Assembly (NCBI RefSeq): GCF_043876835.1
Contig: NZ_JBAWJZ010000003.1
Location: forward strand, 310,001 to 374,000
Direction: 5' to 3'
DNA: 64,000 bases
From: Yeosuana sp043876835
Lineage (GTDB): Bacteria; Bacteroidota; Bacteroidia; Flavobacteriales; Flavobacteriaceae
Part shown: piece after piece, positions 32,380 to 40,785 of the stretch
How positions within the stretch are numbered: position 1 is the first letter of the stretch
How the letters are laid out: every line of letters begins with the position of its first letter
Program-made: the position numbers and the translations under genes
The notes under the pieces: model-generated
What the model was told of the DNA's origin: nothing
The model's input: only the letters and a program-made list of their open reading frames with translations
Databases searched by the model: none

Positions 32380-33720
32380 CTAAAAGTGCATGCCTTTTAT
32401 CTTTTTGTAATTAAGAATAGCATTACTATCTGAAAGTAAAGACACGTAGTTGCATACCGATAATAACCGTGAATACAAGTTATCTTGATCAACTTTCATA
32501 GTTTTTGGCAATCTGTTTAATATAAGTTTATCATAATTAGAAGCATTCCCGTTATAGTTATTATTAACTGCCTTTGTGTAGGCGCTTAAAAGGCTTTTTA
32601 AAATTTCATAACCTGCAATTTCCTTATCAATAACCTCATCAGATTTATAAATATTCTCAATACTTATTTTAATGATATCATTTATTTGCGCTTCATATTT
32701 ACTCTTATCTAATAACGCTGTTTGAAAATCGCCTTTTAAAATGGCCTCTTCATTATTAATAAAAATAGAAACAACTTCATTAATTAAGGTATTTATTGCT
32801 AAAGCACGTAGATAACTCACTCTATCTTGAGTATTTTGCAACTGGTGATATTTTTTTGTATTTATAGTATCTCGCACCAAATTAATCAAGTATTCTAAAG
32901 CAAATTCTTCTTGAATTAAGCCAAGGTTTATACCATCTTCAAAATCAATAATAGTATAACAAATATCATCTGCAGCTTCAACCAAATAAGCTAACGGATG
33001 ACGCGAAAAACTAATATCTTTATTACTTCTTTTTGTTAAGCCCAATTCATCCGCAACATGAGAAAAAGATTCTGTTTCACTTTGAAAAAACCCATACTTT
33101 TTATCAGCAATATGTTTTGTTGGCTTTGTTGGTAAGGATTCTTTTGGGTATTTCATAAAAGCACCAAGAGTTGCATAACTAAGCCTTAATCCACCTTCTC
33201 TTCCTTCTCTGCTTTCTGTTAAAATTTTAAATCCGTTTGCATTCCCTTCAAAGTCGCATAAATCTTGATATTCTTTGTCTGATAATTGACTTTTATAGTG
33301 TGCTCCTTCACCTGTTTTAAAAAATTCGCCAATGGCTTTTTCACCCGAATGTCCAAATGGTGGATTTCCAATATCATGTGCTAAAGCGGCAGCCGCAACA
33401 ATAGCCCCAAAATCATTGGCTTGATAGCCATGAACGGTTTGTAAATGTGGATGCTTTTCTAATAATTTTTGTCCAACCTTTCTTCCTATGGAACGCCCAA
33501 CAACACTTACTTCTAAACTATGCGTTAAGCGTGTATGCACAAAATCTGTTTGTGATAGCGGAATGACCTGTGTTTTATCTTGTAGACTTCTAAATTCTGA
33601 AGAAAAAATAACTCTGTCATAATCTACTTCAAACCCAAGACGTGTTTCATCTTGCTCTTTTCTTAATCTTTTATTTGTGTCCCCAAATCGTTTTAAGGAT
33701 AGTAGTTGTTCCCAGTTCAT
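32380..33720 (-). CDS. dgt: deoxyguanosinetriphosphate triphosphohydrolase (HD domain)
   Basis: Splits dGTP (or dNTPs) into deoxynucleoside and triphosphate. The 446-residue protein has the HD-domain metal ligands: a His in RLTHSLE (His67), His115-Asp116 in ALAHDIGNPPFGHSGE, and a downstream acidic motif LVEAADDICYT. The N-terminal DETRLGFEVDYDRVIFSSEFRSLQDKTQV is typical of bacterial Dgt-like proteins. It is divergent from the phosphate cluster and shares the 160-bp intergenic region with its first promoter. Confidence 0.93.
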   Translation of the reverse strand: MNWEQLLSLKRFGDTNKRLRKEQDETRLGFEVDYDRVIFSSEFRSLQDKTQVIPLSQTDFVHTRLTHSLEVSVVGRSIGRKVGQKLLEKHPHLQTVHGYQANDFGAIVAAAALAHDIGNPPFGHSGEKAIGEFFKTGEGAHYKSQLSDKEYQDLCDFEGNANGFKILTESREGREGGLRLSYATLGAFMKYPKESLPTKPTKHIADKKYGFFQSETESFSHVADELGLTKRSNKDISFSRHPLAYLVEAADDICYTIIDFEDGINLGLIQEEFALEYLINLVRDTINTKKYHQLQNTQDRVSYLRALAINTLINEVVSIFINNEEAILKGDFQTALLDKSKYEAQINDIIKISIENIYKSDEVIDKEIAGYEILKSLLSAYTKAVNNNYNGNASNYDKLILNRLPKTMKVDQDNLYSRLLSVCNYVSLLSDSNAILNYKKIKGMHF

Positions 33721-33781
33721 TATATAAATTTAAACGTAGGCAAGATACTTAAATTAAGTAAAAAACAGACCCATAATTTGG

Positions 33782-33858
33782 TAACATTAAGATAACATTT
33801 TAATGACAGTTGTTTAATAATTACATAACATCCTAGTTAAAGTAAAGCCATTAATTTG
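33782..33858 (+). promoter_or_regulatory. six phased 11-bp repeats (Pho-box-like) and promoter of the 129-residue gene
   Basis: Hexamers begin exactly every 11 bp: TAACAT 33782, TAACAT 33793, TGACAG 33804, TAATAA 33815, TAACAT 33826, TTAAAG 33837. The last starts 18 bp before TTTG (33855-33858) of the -7 element TTAATTTG. Direct repeats with 11-bp period are the hallmark of PhoB sites in E. coli, where the word is CTGTCAT. The associated genes are phosphate-related, so a PhoB-like activator is likely. Confidence 0.7.
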
Positions 33859-33880
33859 CTCTATAATTTTTAAGAAACCA

Positions 33881-34270
33881 ATGAAACAATTAATTACTTT
33901 ATTACTATTTACTTTTTCAAGCTTAGGTTTTGCTCAAAACATGGGTTTAATTGTTGGTAAAGTAATGGATAAAGATATGAATAATGAACCTTTGGTTTTT
34001 GCAAGCGTTTCTATAAAAGGAACCGCTATTGAGTCAACCTCAGATATTACCGGTTTATTTCTACTTGAAAATTTAGCTGATGGTGATTATACATTGGTAT
34101 GTAACTTTGTTGGTTATGAAACCAAAGAATTACAGGTACACGTTAGTTCAATGGAACCAACTGAAGTTAAAGTTTCATTAGCACCAAGTACCATTTCATT
34201 AAATGAACTAGCTTCACTAGCTAGTGTTGCTAAAAAAGAAGATAAAACTTCTATCGCCATAAACAATTAA
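33881..34270 (+). CDS. stand-alone carboxypeptidase-regulatory-like domain protein
   Basis: 129 residues: a signal peptide ending FAQ (19) followed by one CarboxypepD_reg-like domain (LIVGKVMDKDMNNEPLVFASV, DGDYTLVCNFVGYETKELQV) and a short tail ending in stop. It is clearly paralogous to the N-terminal domain of the TonB receptor at 34701, down to the signal-peptide junction AQNxGxIVGK, but has no plug or barrel. Its own promoter has the same phased repeats. It may be a true short protein or an old truncated receptor; intact signal, stop and promoter favour a functional gene. Confidence 0.8.
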   Translation: MKQLITLLLFTFSSLGFAQNMGLIVGKVMDKDMNNEPLVFASVSIKGTAIESTSDITGLFLLENLADGDYTLVCNFVGYETKELQVHVSSMEPTEVKVSLAPSTISLNELASLASVAKKEDKTSIAINN

Positions 34271-34345
34271 TTTCTTTAAAATAGGTTTCCTTTAAAGATT
34301 TATTTTTTTTGAATATTCACAATTTGTCATAATTAACTTTTCCAT

Positions 34346-34420
34346 GTCAGGTCGAGCGCAGTCAAGACCTCATTATGAATTTATTAACTTTGATAACCTC
34401 TCGACTGCGCTCGAGGTGAC
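34346..34420. repeat. REP-like long inverted repeat
   Basis: GTCAGGTCGAGCGCAGTCAAGA (34346-34367, given here as two joined blocks: GTCAGGTCGAG + CGCAGTCAAGA) and its near-complement at 34399-34420 agree at 19 of 22 positions, with a 31-bp AT-rich spacer. The arms are GC-rich compared with the surroundings. Similar wording occurs at 32316-32335. This looks like a palindromic interspersed repeat of flavobacterial chromosomes. Confidence 0.7.
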
Positions 34421-34599
34421 AATAATTTATGATTTTTTACGGACAATCAAAAAAAAATCCTCATTATCATTTATTTGCATTAAACTACAATTATTTTCTT
34501 TCTTAAACTTTAGAAAAGTAAGGTCTATTCATAGAGAATCATCTTTAATTTTTAATGTTAAGCTATTGTTTACAAATCAAATGTTTTTAAGTAAAGAGA

Positions 34600-34676
34600 T
34601 AACGTTTAGGTAACTCTTGCGTTACCGTTGTTTAATTCTAAGGTAACATCCTATTTACAAACCATCACTTCCTTTG
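34600..34676 (+). promoter_or_regulatory. six phased 11-bp repeats (Pho-box-like) and promoter of the TonB receptor
   Basis: TAACGT 34600, TAACTC 34611, TTACCG 34622, TAATTC 34633, TAACAT 34644 and TTACAA 34655 are spaced at exactly 11 bp, and the last begins 18 bp before TTTG (34673-34676). Number, period and distance to the promoter are identical to the array at 33782-33858. Confidence 0.72.
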
Positions 34677-34700
34677 CATCAATAAATTCATGAAAAACTA

Positions 34701-37547
34701 ATGAAAAAAATCATACTATTATTTATACTTTTTGTTTCTACATTTTCCTATGCTCAGAACACAGGTTCGATAGTTGGAAAATTAACGGACAAAGAATATA
34801 ATGATGAACCTCTTGCTTTTGCTAACGTATTAATTAAAGGAACAACCAAAGGAACAACCTCTGATATAGATGGTCTGTACGGTTTTGAAAATTTAGATGC
34901 CGGTTCTTATACTTTAATTTTCAGCTTTGTTGGTTATGAAACTTTAGAAATAAATGCACAGGTTATAGCCGGAAAAGTTACAGAAATTAATGTACCAATG
35001 AGTGCCAGTGCAGCTTCTTTAGATGAAGTTGTAATTACAACAACTACAAAACGTGAAAGTGAAACCGCTTTGTTATTAGAACAAAAGAAAGCTGTAGAAA
35101 TTAAGCAAAGTATTGGTGCCGAAGAATTATCAAGAAAAGGTGTTAGCGATGCTGCTGGAGCGATTTCCAAAATTTCAGGTATTTCAAAACAGGAAGGATC
35201 GAGCAATGTTTATGTTAGAGGTTTAGGAGACCGTTATTTAAACACTACATTAAATGGTTTGTCTTTACCTTCAAACGATGTTAACAAAAAGAACATTGAT
35301 TTAAACTTATTTTCTACAGATGTTATTGAAAATGTTTCTGTAGCTAAAGCGTATTCATCAAAATTCTATGGCGATTTCTCTGCAGGTAATGTAGATATTA
35401 AGTCTAAAGATTATACTGGCAATGGCTTTATCGATATAACTTTAGGTACAGGTTTTAACACCAATGCCATTGGCAAAAATTTTGTAAGAAGCGAAGGAAC
35501 AGGTTTCTTTGGATATTATGGACGTTATTCTCACGACCCATTTGCCATTATTTTATCTCATGGTATAGATCCTGTAAATGCTGGAACACCTATAAATATT
35601 AGTTATGGAGGTTCTGCAGGAAAGACTTTCAACTTTAAAAATGGTTCTCGCTTAAGTTTATTTGTAACTGGATCTTTTGATAATGGCTATGAATACAGAA
35701 AAGGATCAGCTGTTGATTATACATTGGCTGAGAAAAAAGCCTTTGATGTTGCTGAAGAATATGAATATTCTACTACTTCAACCGTTATGGGAAGTGCTAA
35801 TTTTAGAATTGATGATAAAAATACTTTAAAGTATACTTCTCTTTTTATTAATAACTCTTCAGATGTTGTTGGTTATTTTGGTACTGACGGAACTGGTAGA
35901 AATTTCAATGCTCAATTAGATACTGATAAAGGGTTTTACCAAATGAACGTTCAGTTTGACCAAACACAAATGACTGTTAATCAATTAGAGGGAAATCATA
36001 AATCGGATAAACTGGAAGTAGATTGGGGAATTGGTTACAATTTAGTGCATTCAAAACAACCGGACAGAAAGCGTATCTCTTTAGAGAATTACCAATACTC
36101 CTTGGATAACGACCCAAATACAAACCCTACTTTTTACAGTAATATTCCTTTTGATAACCAACGTTATTTTCAAAACATTAAAGATGAAGAATTTAACAGC
36201 CGCTTAAATTTAGCTTATACAGTTTCTGACATGTTTAAATTAAATTTTGGTTATGACGGAAAAAACAAAACAAGAAATTTTGATAACATTAGATATGGTT
36301 ATGACATCGTAGATTCGAACTATCCTGTAACTGATGCAAATAATTTCAATAATGATTTTAGCCTTGATAACTTAAGAATAAATTCTAACGACACTAATGG
36401 TCTTTACCTTCTTAAAGTTATTAACCCTATTCCGGGAGTATCAAACACAAACCGTCCTGGATTACCTGAAAACACCTATAATGGAACTTTAAATATTTAT
36501 GCAGGCTATTTAGATGCTGAAATAAAAGCAGGTGAAAAATGGTTGTTCGTTCCTGGTGTACGCGTTGAGTCGGTAGATCAAAAAATTGGTTATGATGTAA
36601 TAAATCTTGGGAATAATGGTAATGAAACAGTATCAACTCATGAAACCTTTTATTTACCTAGTTTAAACATTAAATATGTTATAAACGAAGATCAAAACTT
36701 GCGTTTTACAGCTAGTCAAACAGTGTCTCTACCTGAATTTAAAGAAGTAGCCCCTTTTGTTTATGAAGGTGTTTCTACACGTATAGGTGGAAATCCTGAC
36801 TTATTGGGAACAACAACTAATCCAGATCCTATAAACATTGGCAAAAAAGGATATTCAAAAATATTGAATTTAGATTTAAAATACGAATGGTTTTACAGTA
36901 AAAGTGAATTGTTTTCATTATCGGCTTTTGCTAAAGAAATTAAAAATCCAATCAATTTAGTTGTTGGAGCCGATGCTACCGGAACACAACGTTATTTTAG
37001 AACTGGTGATAAAGCCAATATTTATGGTGTTGAAGTAGAATTAAGAAAAAATCTGTTGCGCAACACAGACGAAGATGCCATACTATCTTTTGGTTTCAAT
37101 GCAACTTATATGAAAACCGAACAAGATTTGTATGATCAAGTAAGTGGTACTTATAACTTGTCTTTCAACAGAAGTAAAGAAGAATTGCAAGGAGCTTCTC
37201 CATTTATATTGAATGCAGATATTAACTATTCGCCAGTATTTAACAATTACAAACCAACTGCCAACTTAGTGTTTTCATATTTCTCAGACAGAATTGACGC
37301 TTTAGGATCGGGACAGTTAGGAAATGTGATAGAAAAAAGTGTGTCAACCCTAGATTTCATTTGGAAAAATAATATCAACAACAAATTAGAAATCAATCTA
37401 AGCGCCAAAAACTTACTAAATCCAACAGTTAAATATATTAGAGAAACTACTCTTGGCGATGTTGTAATAACATCTGCTAATGGAAAAGGTGTTTCAAACT
37501 ATAAACGAGGCATGGATTTAGGACTTCAATTAAAATATAAATTTTAA
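34701..37547 (+). CDS. TonB-dependent outer-membrane receptor of the phosphate island
   Basis: 948 residues with a signal peptide (to YAQ, 19), a CarboxypepD_reg-like domain (22-105), plug domain (about 115-235; GVSDAAGAISKISGIS, NVYVRGLGDRYLNTTLNGL) and a C-terminal beta-barrel ending LQLKYKF. The barrel part resembles the flavobacterial receptors that are followed by a beta-helix lipoprotein gene, which is so here (36 bp downstream). The promoter carries six phased Pho-box-like repeats, so the transported substrate is probably phosphate or a phosphorus compound; this is inference. Confidence 0.92.
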   Translation: MKKIILLFILFVSTFSYAQNTGSIVGKLTDKEYNDEPLAFANVLIKGTTKGTTSDIDGLYGFENLDAGSYTLIFSFVGYETLEINAQVIAGKVTEINVPMSASAASLDEVVITTTTKRESETALLLEQKKAVEIKQSIGAEELSRKGVSDAAGAISKISGISKQEGSSNVYVRGLGDRYLNTTLNGLSLPSNDVNKKNIDLNLFSTDVIENVSVAKAYSSKFYGDFSAGNVDIKSKDYTGNGFIDITLGTGFNTNAIGKNFVRSEGTGFFGYYGRYSHDPFAIILSHGIDPVNAGTPINISYGGSAGKTFNFKNGSRLSLFVTGSFDNGYEYRKGSAVDYTLAEKKAFDVAEEYEYSTTSTVMGSANFRIDDKNTLKYTSLFINNSSDVVGYFGTDGTGRNFNAQLDTDKGFYQMNVQFDQTQMTVNQLEGNHKSDKLEVDWGIGYNLVHSKQPDRKRISLENYQYSLDNDPNTNPTFYSNIPFDNQRYFQNIKDEEFNSRLNLAYTVSDMFKLNFGYDGKNKTRNFDNIRYGYDIVDSNYPVTDANNFNNDFSLDNLRINSNDTNGLYLLKVINPIPGVSNTNRPGLPENTYNGTLNIYAGYLDAEIKAGEKWLFVPGVRVESVDQKIGYDVINLGNNGNETVSTHETFYLPSLNIKYVINEDQNLRFTASQTVSLPEFKEVAPFVYEGVSTRIGGNPDLLGTTTNPDPINIGKKGYSKILNLDLKYEWFYSKSELFSLSAFAKEIKNPINLVVGADATGTQRYFRTGDKANIYGVEVELRKNLLRNTDEDAILSFGFNATYMKTEQDLYDQVSGTYNLSFNRSKEELQGASPFILNADINYSPVFNNYKPTANLVFSYFSDRIDALGSGQLGNVIEKSVSTLDFIWKNNINNKLEINLSAKNLLNPTVKYIRETTLGDVVITSANGKGVSNYKRGMDLGLQLKYKF

Positions 37548-37583
37548 CCACTAATATTAAATAGAAATTAATTAAACAAAAAA

Positions 37584-38789
37584 ATGATGAAAAATAATTT
37601 ATTTTTAGGATTAGCAATTGTATCGATGCTTTTCTCTTGTACTACTGATGATACAGCTGATATAGTTATTAATGATAATAGTGATAATAGTGTAACTAAT
37701 AACACAACTACTGGTGGTGGAACTCCAACTGGTCAAACTATCAAATTAGCTGGAACTTATAACGAAAATTTAACTTTAGATCCAATTAATACTTACATAT
37801 TAAACGGTTCTTTAATTATGGCTTCTGGCACTACATTAACAATACCTGCTGGTATGACTATTAAAGCTGAAGCTTCTGGAGCTAATGTTTACATCGCTAT
37901 TTCTCAAGGCGCAAAAATTATAGCTAACGGTACAGCTTCTGAACCAATTGTATTAACATCTTCTGCTTCAAATCCACAAGCTGGAGATTGGGGAGGATTA
38001 ATCCTTTTAGGAAAAGCTCCTATCAACTCTGTTTTAGCTGGTTCTACTTCTACTTCAGAAATTGCTAGTTTACCTTATGGTGGTAGTAATCCTGCTGATG
38101 ATTCTGGTTCTATTCAGTATCTTCGTGTTGAGTATTCAGGTGGTGCTGCCGATGGTCAATCAGAAAACAATGGATTATCTTTTTATGGTGTAGGTAACGG
38201 TACTCTTGTAAAGTATGTTGAATCATTTGAAGGTAAAGATGATGGTTTTGAGTTTTTTGGTGGTACTGTTGAAGTAAGCTATTTATATTCAATAAATAAC
38301 CAAGATGATTCTATTGACTGGACTGAAGGTTTCTCTGGAAAAATTACTAACGCATACGTTAAACAAGGTGCCGATCATGATAAAGGTATTGAAGCTGATG
38401 GTTATAACTCAGATTATGGAAACAATGTAGATCCTAAATTTTGGGCAAGCCCTACTTTAACTAATATCACTATTATTGGTAATGGTTCTTCAACTGGAGG
38501 AGAAGCTGTTCGTTTAAGAGTTGGAACTAAAGGTTCTTTAAACAATATTTACATTAAAGGTTTTGCAAAAGGAACTGAAGTTGTTGGTGATGCTGGAGAT
38601 AATCCAACAGGAGCATGGGTTTTAGATGGTTCTTTACATTTTAATAACGTAACTTTTGATGATGTAATTACTAAAGCTCAAAACGCTACTACTGAAGTTT
38701 GGGGTGAAACTGAATTAATTACAGGTGACGGTAATGCTACAATGACAGATTTTGCTACTTGGGGAGCAGGTTGGTCAAGAGTAGAATAA
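37584..38789 (+). CDS. surface lipoprotein with beta-helix-like repeats, partner of the TonB receptor
   Basis: 401 residues; lipobox MLFSC (Cys19) followed by an Asp/Asn/Thr-rich tether. The rest is rich in Gly, Asn and short beta strands (NTYILNGSLIMASGTTLTIPAG, GDWGGLILLGKAPIN, IQYLRVEYSGGA) as in right-handed parallel beta-helices. No enzyme motif is seen. It follows the receptor by 36 bp and ends in a bidirectional terminator, so it is the second gene of that operon, likely a cell-surface ligand-capture component. Confidence 0.85.
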   Translation: MMKNNLFLGLAIVSMLFSCTTDDTADIVINDNSDNSVTNNTTTGGGTPTGQTIKLAGTYNENLTLDPINTYILNGSLIMASGTTLTIPAGMTIKAEASGANVYIAISQGAKIIANGTASEPIVLTSSASNPQAGDWGGLILLGKAPINSVLAGSTSTSEIASLPYGGSNPADDSGSIQYLRVEYSGGAADGQSENNGLSFYGVGNGTLVKYVESFEGKDDGFEFFGGTVEVSYLYSINNQDDSIDWTEGFSGKITNAYVKQGADHDKGIEADGYNSDYGNNVDPKFWASPTLTNITIIGNGSSTGGEAVRLRVGTKGSLNNIYIKGFAKGTEVVGDAGDNPTGAWVLDGSLHFNNVTFDDVITKAQNATTEVWGETELITGDGNATMTDFATWGAGWSRVE

Positions 38790-38808
38790 TAACTTATATT
38801 CAATAAAT

Positions 38809-38840
38809 AAAAAAGCCTCCTATTTCTAGGAGGCTTTTTT
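38809..38840. terminator. bidirectional terminator after the lipoprotein gene
   Basis: AAAAAAGCCTCCTA / TAGGAGGCTTTTTT with a TTTC loop, lying between two convergent genes. Confidence 0.92.
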
Positions 38841-38860
38841 ATTACAATTTGTTATTTATT

Positions 38861-39214
38861 CTAAAGATTTTCTTTTTGTGTCTTTTCAGACTCCTTTAAA
38901 TTAGCAATAACATTTGTACTATAATCTACTTCTTTTACTGTTTCTTTAGTCCAGTAAAACCATTTGCCGACTTTCTTCCCATTATCATAATTAGCTAAAA
39001 CTGTTTTATTGCCTTCAGCATCAAAACTTAACCATTTCCCTTGAAGTTTTCCATCTAAAGTATAAGCACCTGTTTGGCTTACTACTCCATTGTCATGATA
39101 ATAAGTAACTTCAATTAAATTAGTTTCATTGTTAAGTTTTAAAACTCTCTCTTTTTGAGCAAGAGAAACCATACTGATAAAACAAGCAAATAAAATAAAC
39201 ATGTTTTTCTTCAT
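38861..39214 (-). CDS. exported MORN-repeat-variant protein
   Basis: 117 residues: a signal peptide ending SLAQ (about 19) and two to three MORN-2-type repeats (EVTYYHDNGVVSQTGAYTL, GKLQGKWLSFDAEGNKT, YDNGKKVGKWFYWT). Such small exported proteins are common in Flavobacteriaceae and of unknown function. A candidate -7 element TATCTTTG lies on the minus strand at 39249-39242. Whether it belongs to the phosphate regulon is open. Confidence 0.85.
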   Translation of the reverse strand: MKKNMFILFACFISMVSLAQKERVLKLNNETNLIEVTYYHDNGVVSQTGAYTLDGKLQGKWLSFDAEGNKTVLANYDNGKKVGKWFYWTKETVKEVDYSTNVIANLKESEKTQKENL

Positions 39215-39241
39215 AATTATGGGGTTTTAATTAATAATAAT

Positions 39242-39249
39242 CAAAGATA
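39242..39249 (-). promoter_or_regulatory. candidate -7 promoter element of the MORN protein gene
   Basis: Minus-strand TATCTTTG is an exact TAnnTTTG match, 27 bp before the start codon. Confidence 0.4.
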
Positions 39250-39280
39250 AGACAAAGTTTACATTAAAACAATGTTTTGG

Positions 39281-39297
39281 TAACATTAAGTTAACAT
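39281..39297 (+). promoter_or_regulatory. isolated pair of 11-bp repeats (Pho-box-like)
   Basis: TAACATTAAGT TAACAT repeats the word and period of the arrays at 33782 and 39534, but no promoter element lies at the 18-bp distance. It could serve either the MORN gene on the minus strand or a plus-strand transcript. Confidence 0.45.
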
Positions 39298-39354
39298 TGA
39301 TATTGTTATTGATTGATTTAAAACAACTTATATGATAATTTAGTTTGTTATAAT

Positions 39355-39409
39355 TAATGATTAATTAATATTCACATTACAATCAGGTTATCTTAATAAG
39401 TGATATTTG
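39355..39409 (+). promoter_or_regulatory. phased repeats and promoter of a putative small RNA
   Basis: TAATGA 39355, TAATAT 39366, TTACAA 39377 and TTATCT 39388 keep the 11-bp period, and the last starts 18 bp before TTTG (39406-39409) of GATATTTG, the same -7 word as before the PiT gene. The hexamers are AT-rich and less specific than in the other arrays. Confidence 0.4.
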
Positions 39410-39414
39410 CTCGT

Positions 39415-39512
39415 ATTTTAAAATACAATTAGAAATTTCATATAATCTATTAGTTTTTGTCGACTACATTATCATGAATCTAATGACTGCCTTTGGCCAA
39501 GGCAGTTTTTTT
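39415..39512 (+). ncRNA. putative small RNA of the phosphate island
   Basis: Between the promoter-like element at 39402-39409 and a strong terminator (39487-39512) lies about 95 bp without a plausible gene; a 19-codon ATG frame runs through the terminator and is unlikely. A transcript here would be a short RNA ending in a stable hairpin and U-tract, just upstream of the porin promoter. Existence of the RNA is inferred. Confidence 0.35.
39487..39512 (+). terminator. intrinsic terminator upstream of the porin gene
   Basis: CTGCCTT (39487-39493) / AAGGCAG (39499-39505) stem followed by seven T. No annotated plus-strand gene ends before it, which points to an unannotated transcript. Confidence 0.85.
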
Positions 39513-39522
39513 GTTAAAAAAA

Positions 39523-39566
39523 TAATGATTTAGAAACATTAAGTTAACATTGGTTTTAGTCCTTTG
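39523..39566 (+). promoter_or_regulatory. three phased 11-bp repeats and promoter of the porin gene
   Basis: TAATGA 39523, AAACAT 39534 and TAACAT 39545, then TTTG at 39563-39566, again 18 bp after the start of the last hexamer. Confidence 0.62.
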
Positions 39567-39590
39567 CAGCGACAAAAACTAATAACTCTA

Positions 39591-40781
39591 ATGAAACTAA
39601 AACTTTCAATTGTAGCTATACTACTTTTAGCTATAAATATTGTTAATTCTCAAGAAATTAAATCCCCTAAATTTGGAAAAGGTCTCTTTAACTTAGTTGG
39701 TAAAGATAGTTCATGGACCATGAAAGTTGGATTTAGAGCTCAATTTTTAGGAACTTCTACTTGGCAAAAAGGAGAAAGCAATCAATCAAATATGCTTATA
39801 AGACGCTCTCGTCTAAAATTTGATGGTTATGCTTACAGTCCGAAATTAAAATACAAAATAGAGCTTGGTTTATCAAACCTTGATAATTCTGGAACTTCAT
39901 CATATACAAGTAATAGTCCTCGTATTATTATGGATGCTGTTCTTCAATGGAATTTTTATGAAAATTTTGAATTATGGGTAGGCCAAACAAAACTACCAGG
40001 AAATAGAGAACGGGTCATTTCTTCTTCTAGCCTTCAACTAGTAGATCGTTCGCTACTAAATAGCAAATTCAATATTGATAGAGATATGGGAATTCAGCTT
40101 AGACATCATTTTAATCTTTCTGAAAAATTTGTTGTAAAAGAAATCCTCTCAATCTCACAAGGAGAAGGTAGAAATGTTACCACTGGAAATTTAGGTGGTC
40201 ATGAATACACTGGTAGGATTGAGCTTTTACCTTTTGGTAACTTTAGTAATAAAGGAGACTATGTAGGTGGTGATTTAAGTAGAGAGCAAAAACCAAAATT
40301 TGCTTTAGGAGCTGCATATGACTTTAATAATAGTGCTGTAAGAAACAGAGGTAACCAAGGATCTTATATGGTAACCGATAATGGCTTATTTGAAACAAAT
40401 ATTAACACATTATTTGTTGATGCCATGTTTAAATACGATGGATTTTCGTTTATGGCTGAATATGCAGAAAGAGATGCCTCTGAACCACTTGCTAAAAATT
40501 CTGATGGAACCCTAACTGGCGATGAAGTTCAAGTTGGACACGGATTAAACTTACAATCTGGATATTTATTTAAAAATAACTGGGAAGTCTCTGGTCGTTA
40601 TACAAATGTAGAATTAGATAAAAATATTACAGGAAAGAATCCTGAAAATCAATATACATTAGGCATTTCAAAATATATTGTGGGTCACAATTTAAAAGTG
40701 CAGTCAGACATAAGTCATTTACAAATTAAAAATGACCATAATGAGTTAATGTTTAGATTACAATGTGAATTACATTTTTAA
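39591..40781 (+). CDS. phosphate-selective porin OprO/OprP family protein
   Basis: 396 residues from the ATG at 39591; a longer frame begins with a TTG inside the -7 element and is rejected. Signal peptide ending VNSQ (about residue 20), then a 16-strand-type porin sequence (KVGFRAQFLGTSTW, RRSRLKFDGYAYSPKLKYKIELG, WVGQTKLPGNRERV, MAEYAERDA) ending in an outer-membrane strand LMFRLQCELHF. The family forms anion or phosphate channels. Phased Pho-box-like repeats precede it and the PiT transporter follows, so a role in phosphate passage over the outer membrane is likely. Confidence 0.9.
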   Translation: MKLKLSIVAILLLAINIVNSQEIKSPKFGKGLFNLVGKDSSWTMKVGFRAQFLGTSTWQKGESNQSNMLIRRSRLKFDGYAYSPKLKYKIELGLSNLDNSGTSSYTSNSPRIIMDAVLQWNFYENFELWVGQTKLPGNRERVISSSSLQLVDRSLLNSKFNIDRDMGIQLRHHFNLSEKFVVKEILSISQGEGRNVTTGNLGGHEYTGRIELLPFGNFSNKGDYVGGDLSREQKPKFALGAAYDFNNSAVRNRGNQGSYMVTDNGLFETNINTLFVDAMFKYDGFSFMAEYAERDASEPLAKNSDGTLTGDEVQVGHGLNLQSGYLFKNNWEVSGRYTNVELDKNITGKNPENQYTLGISKYIVGHNLKVQSDISHLQIKNDHNELMFRLQCELHF

Positions 40782-40785
40782 AATA

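Noticed and set aside
34344..34613. 89-codon frame over the REP-like repeat and Pho array
   Set aside because: Encoded by an inverted repeat and regulatory DNA; no signal or family resemblance.
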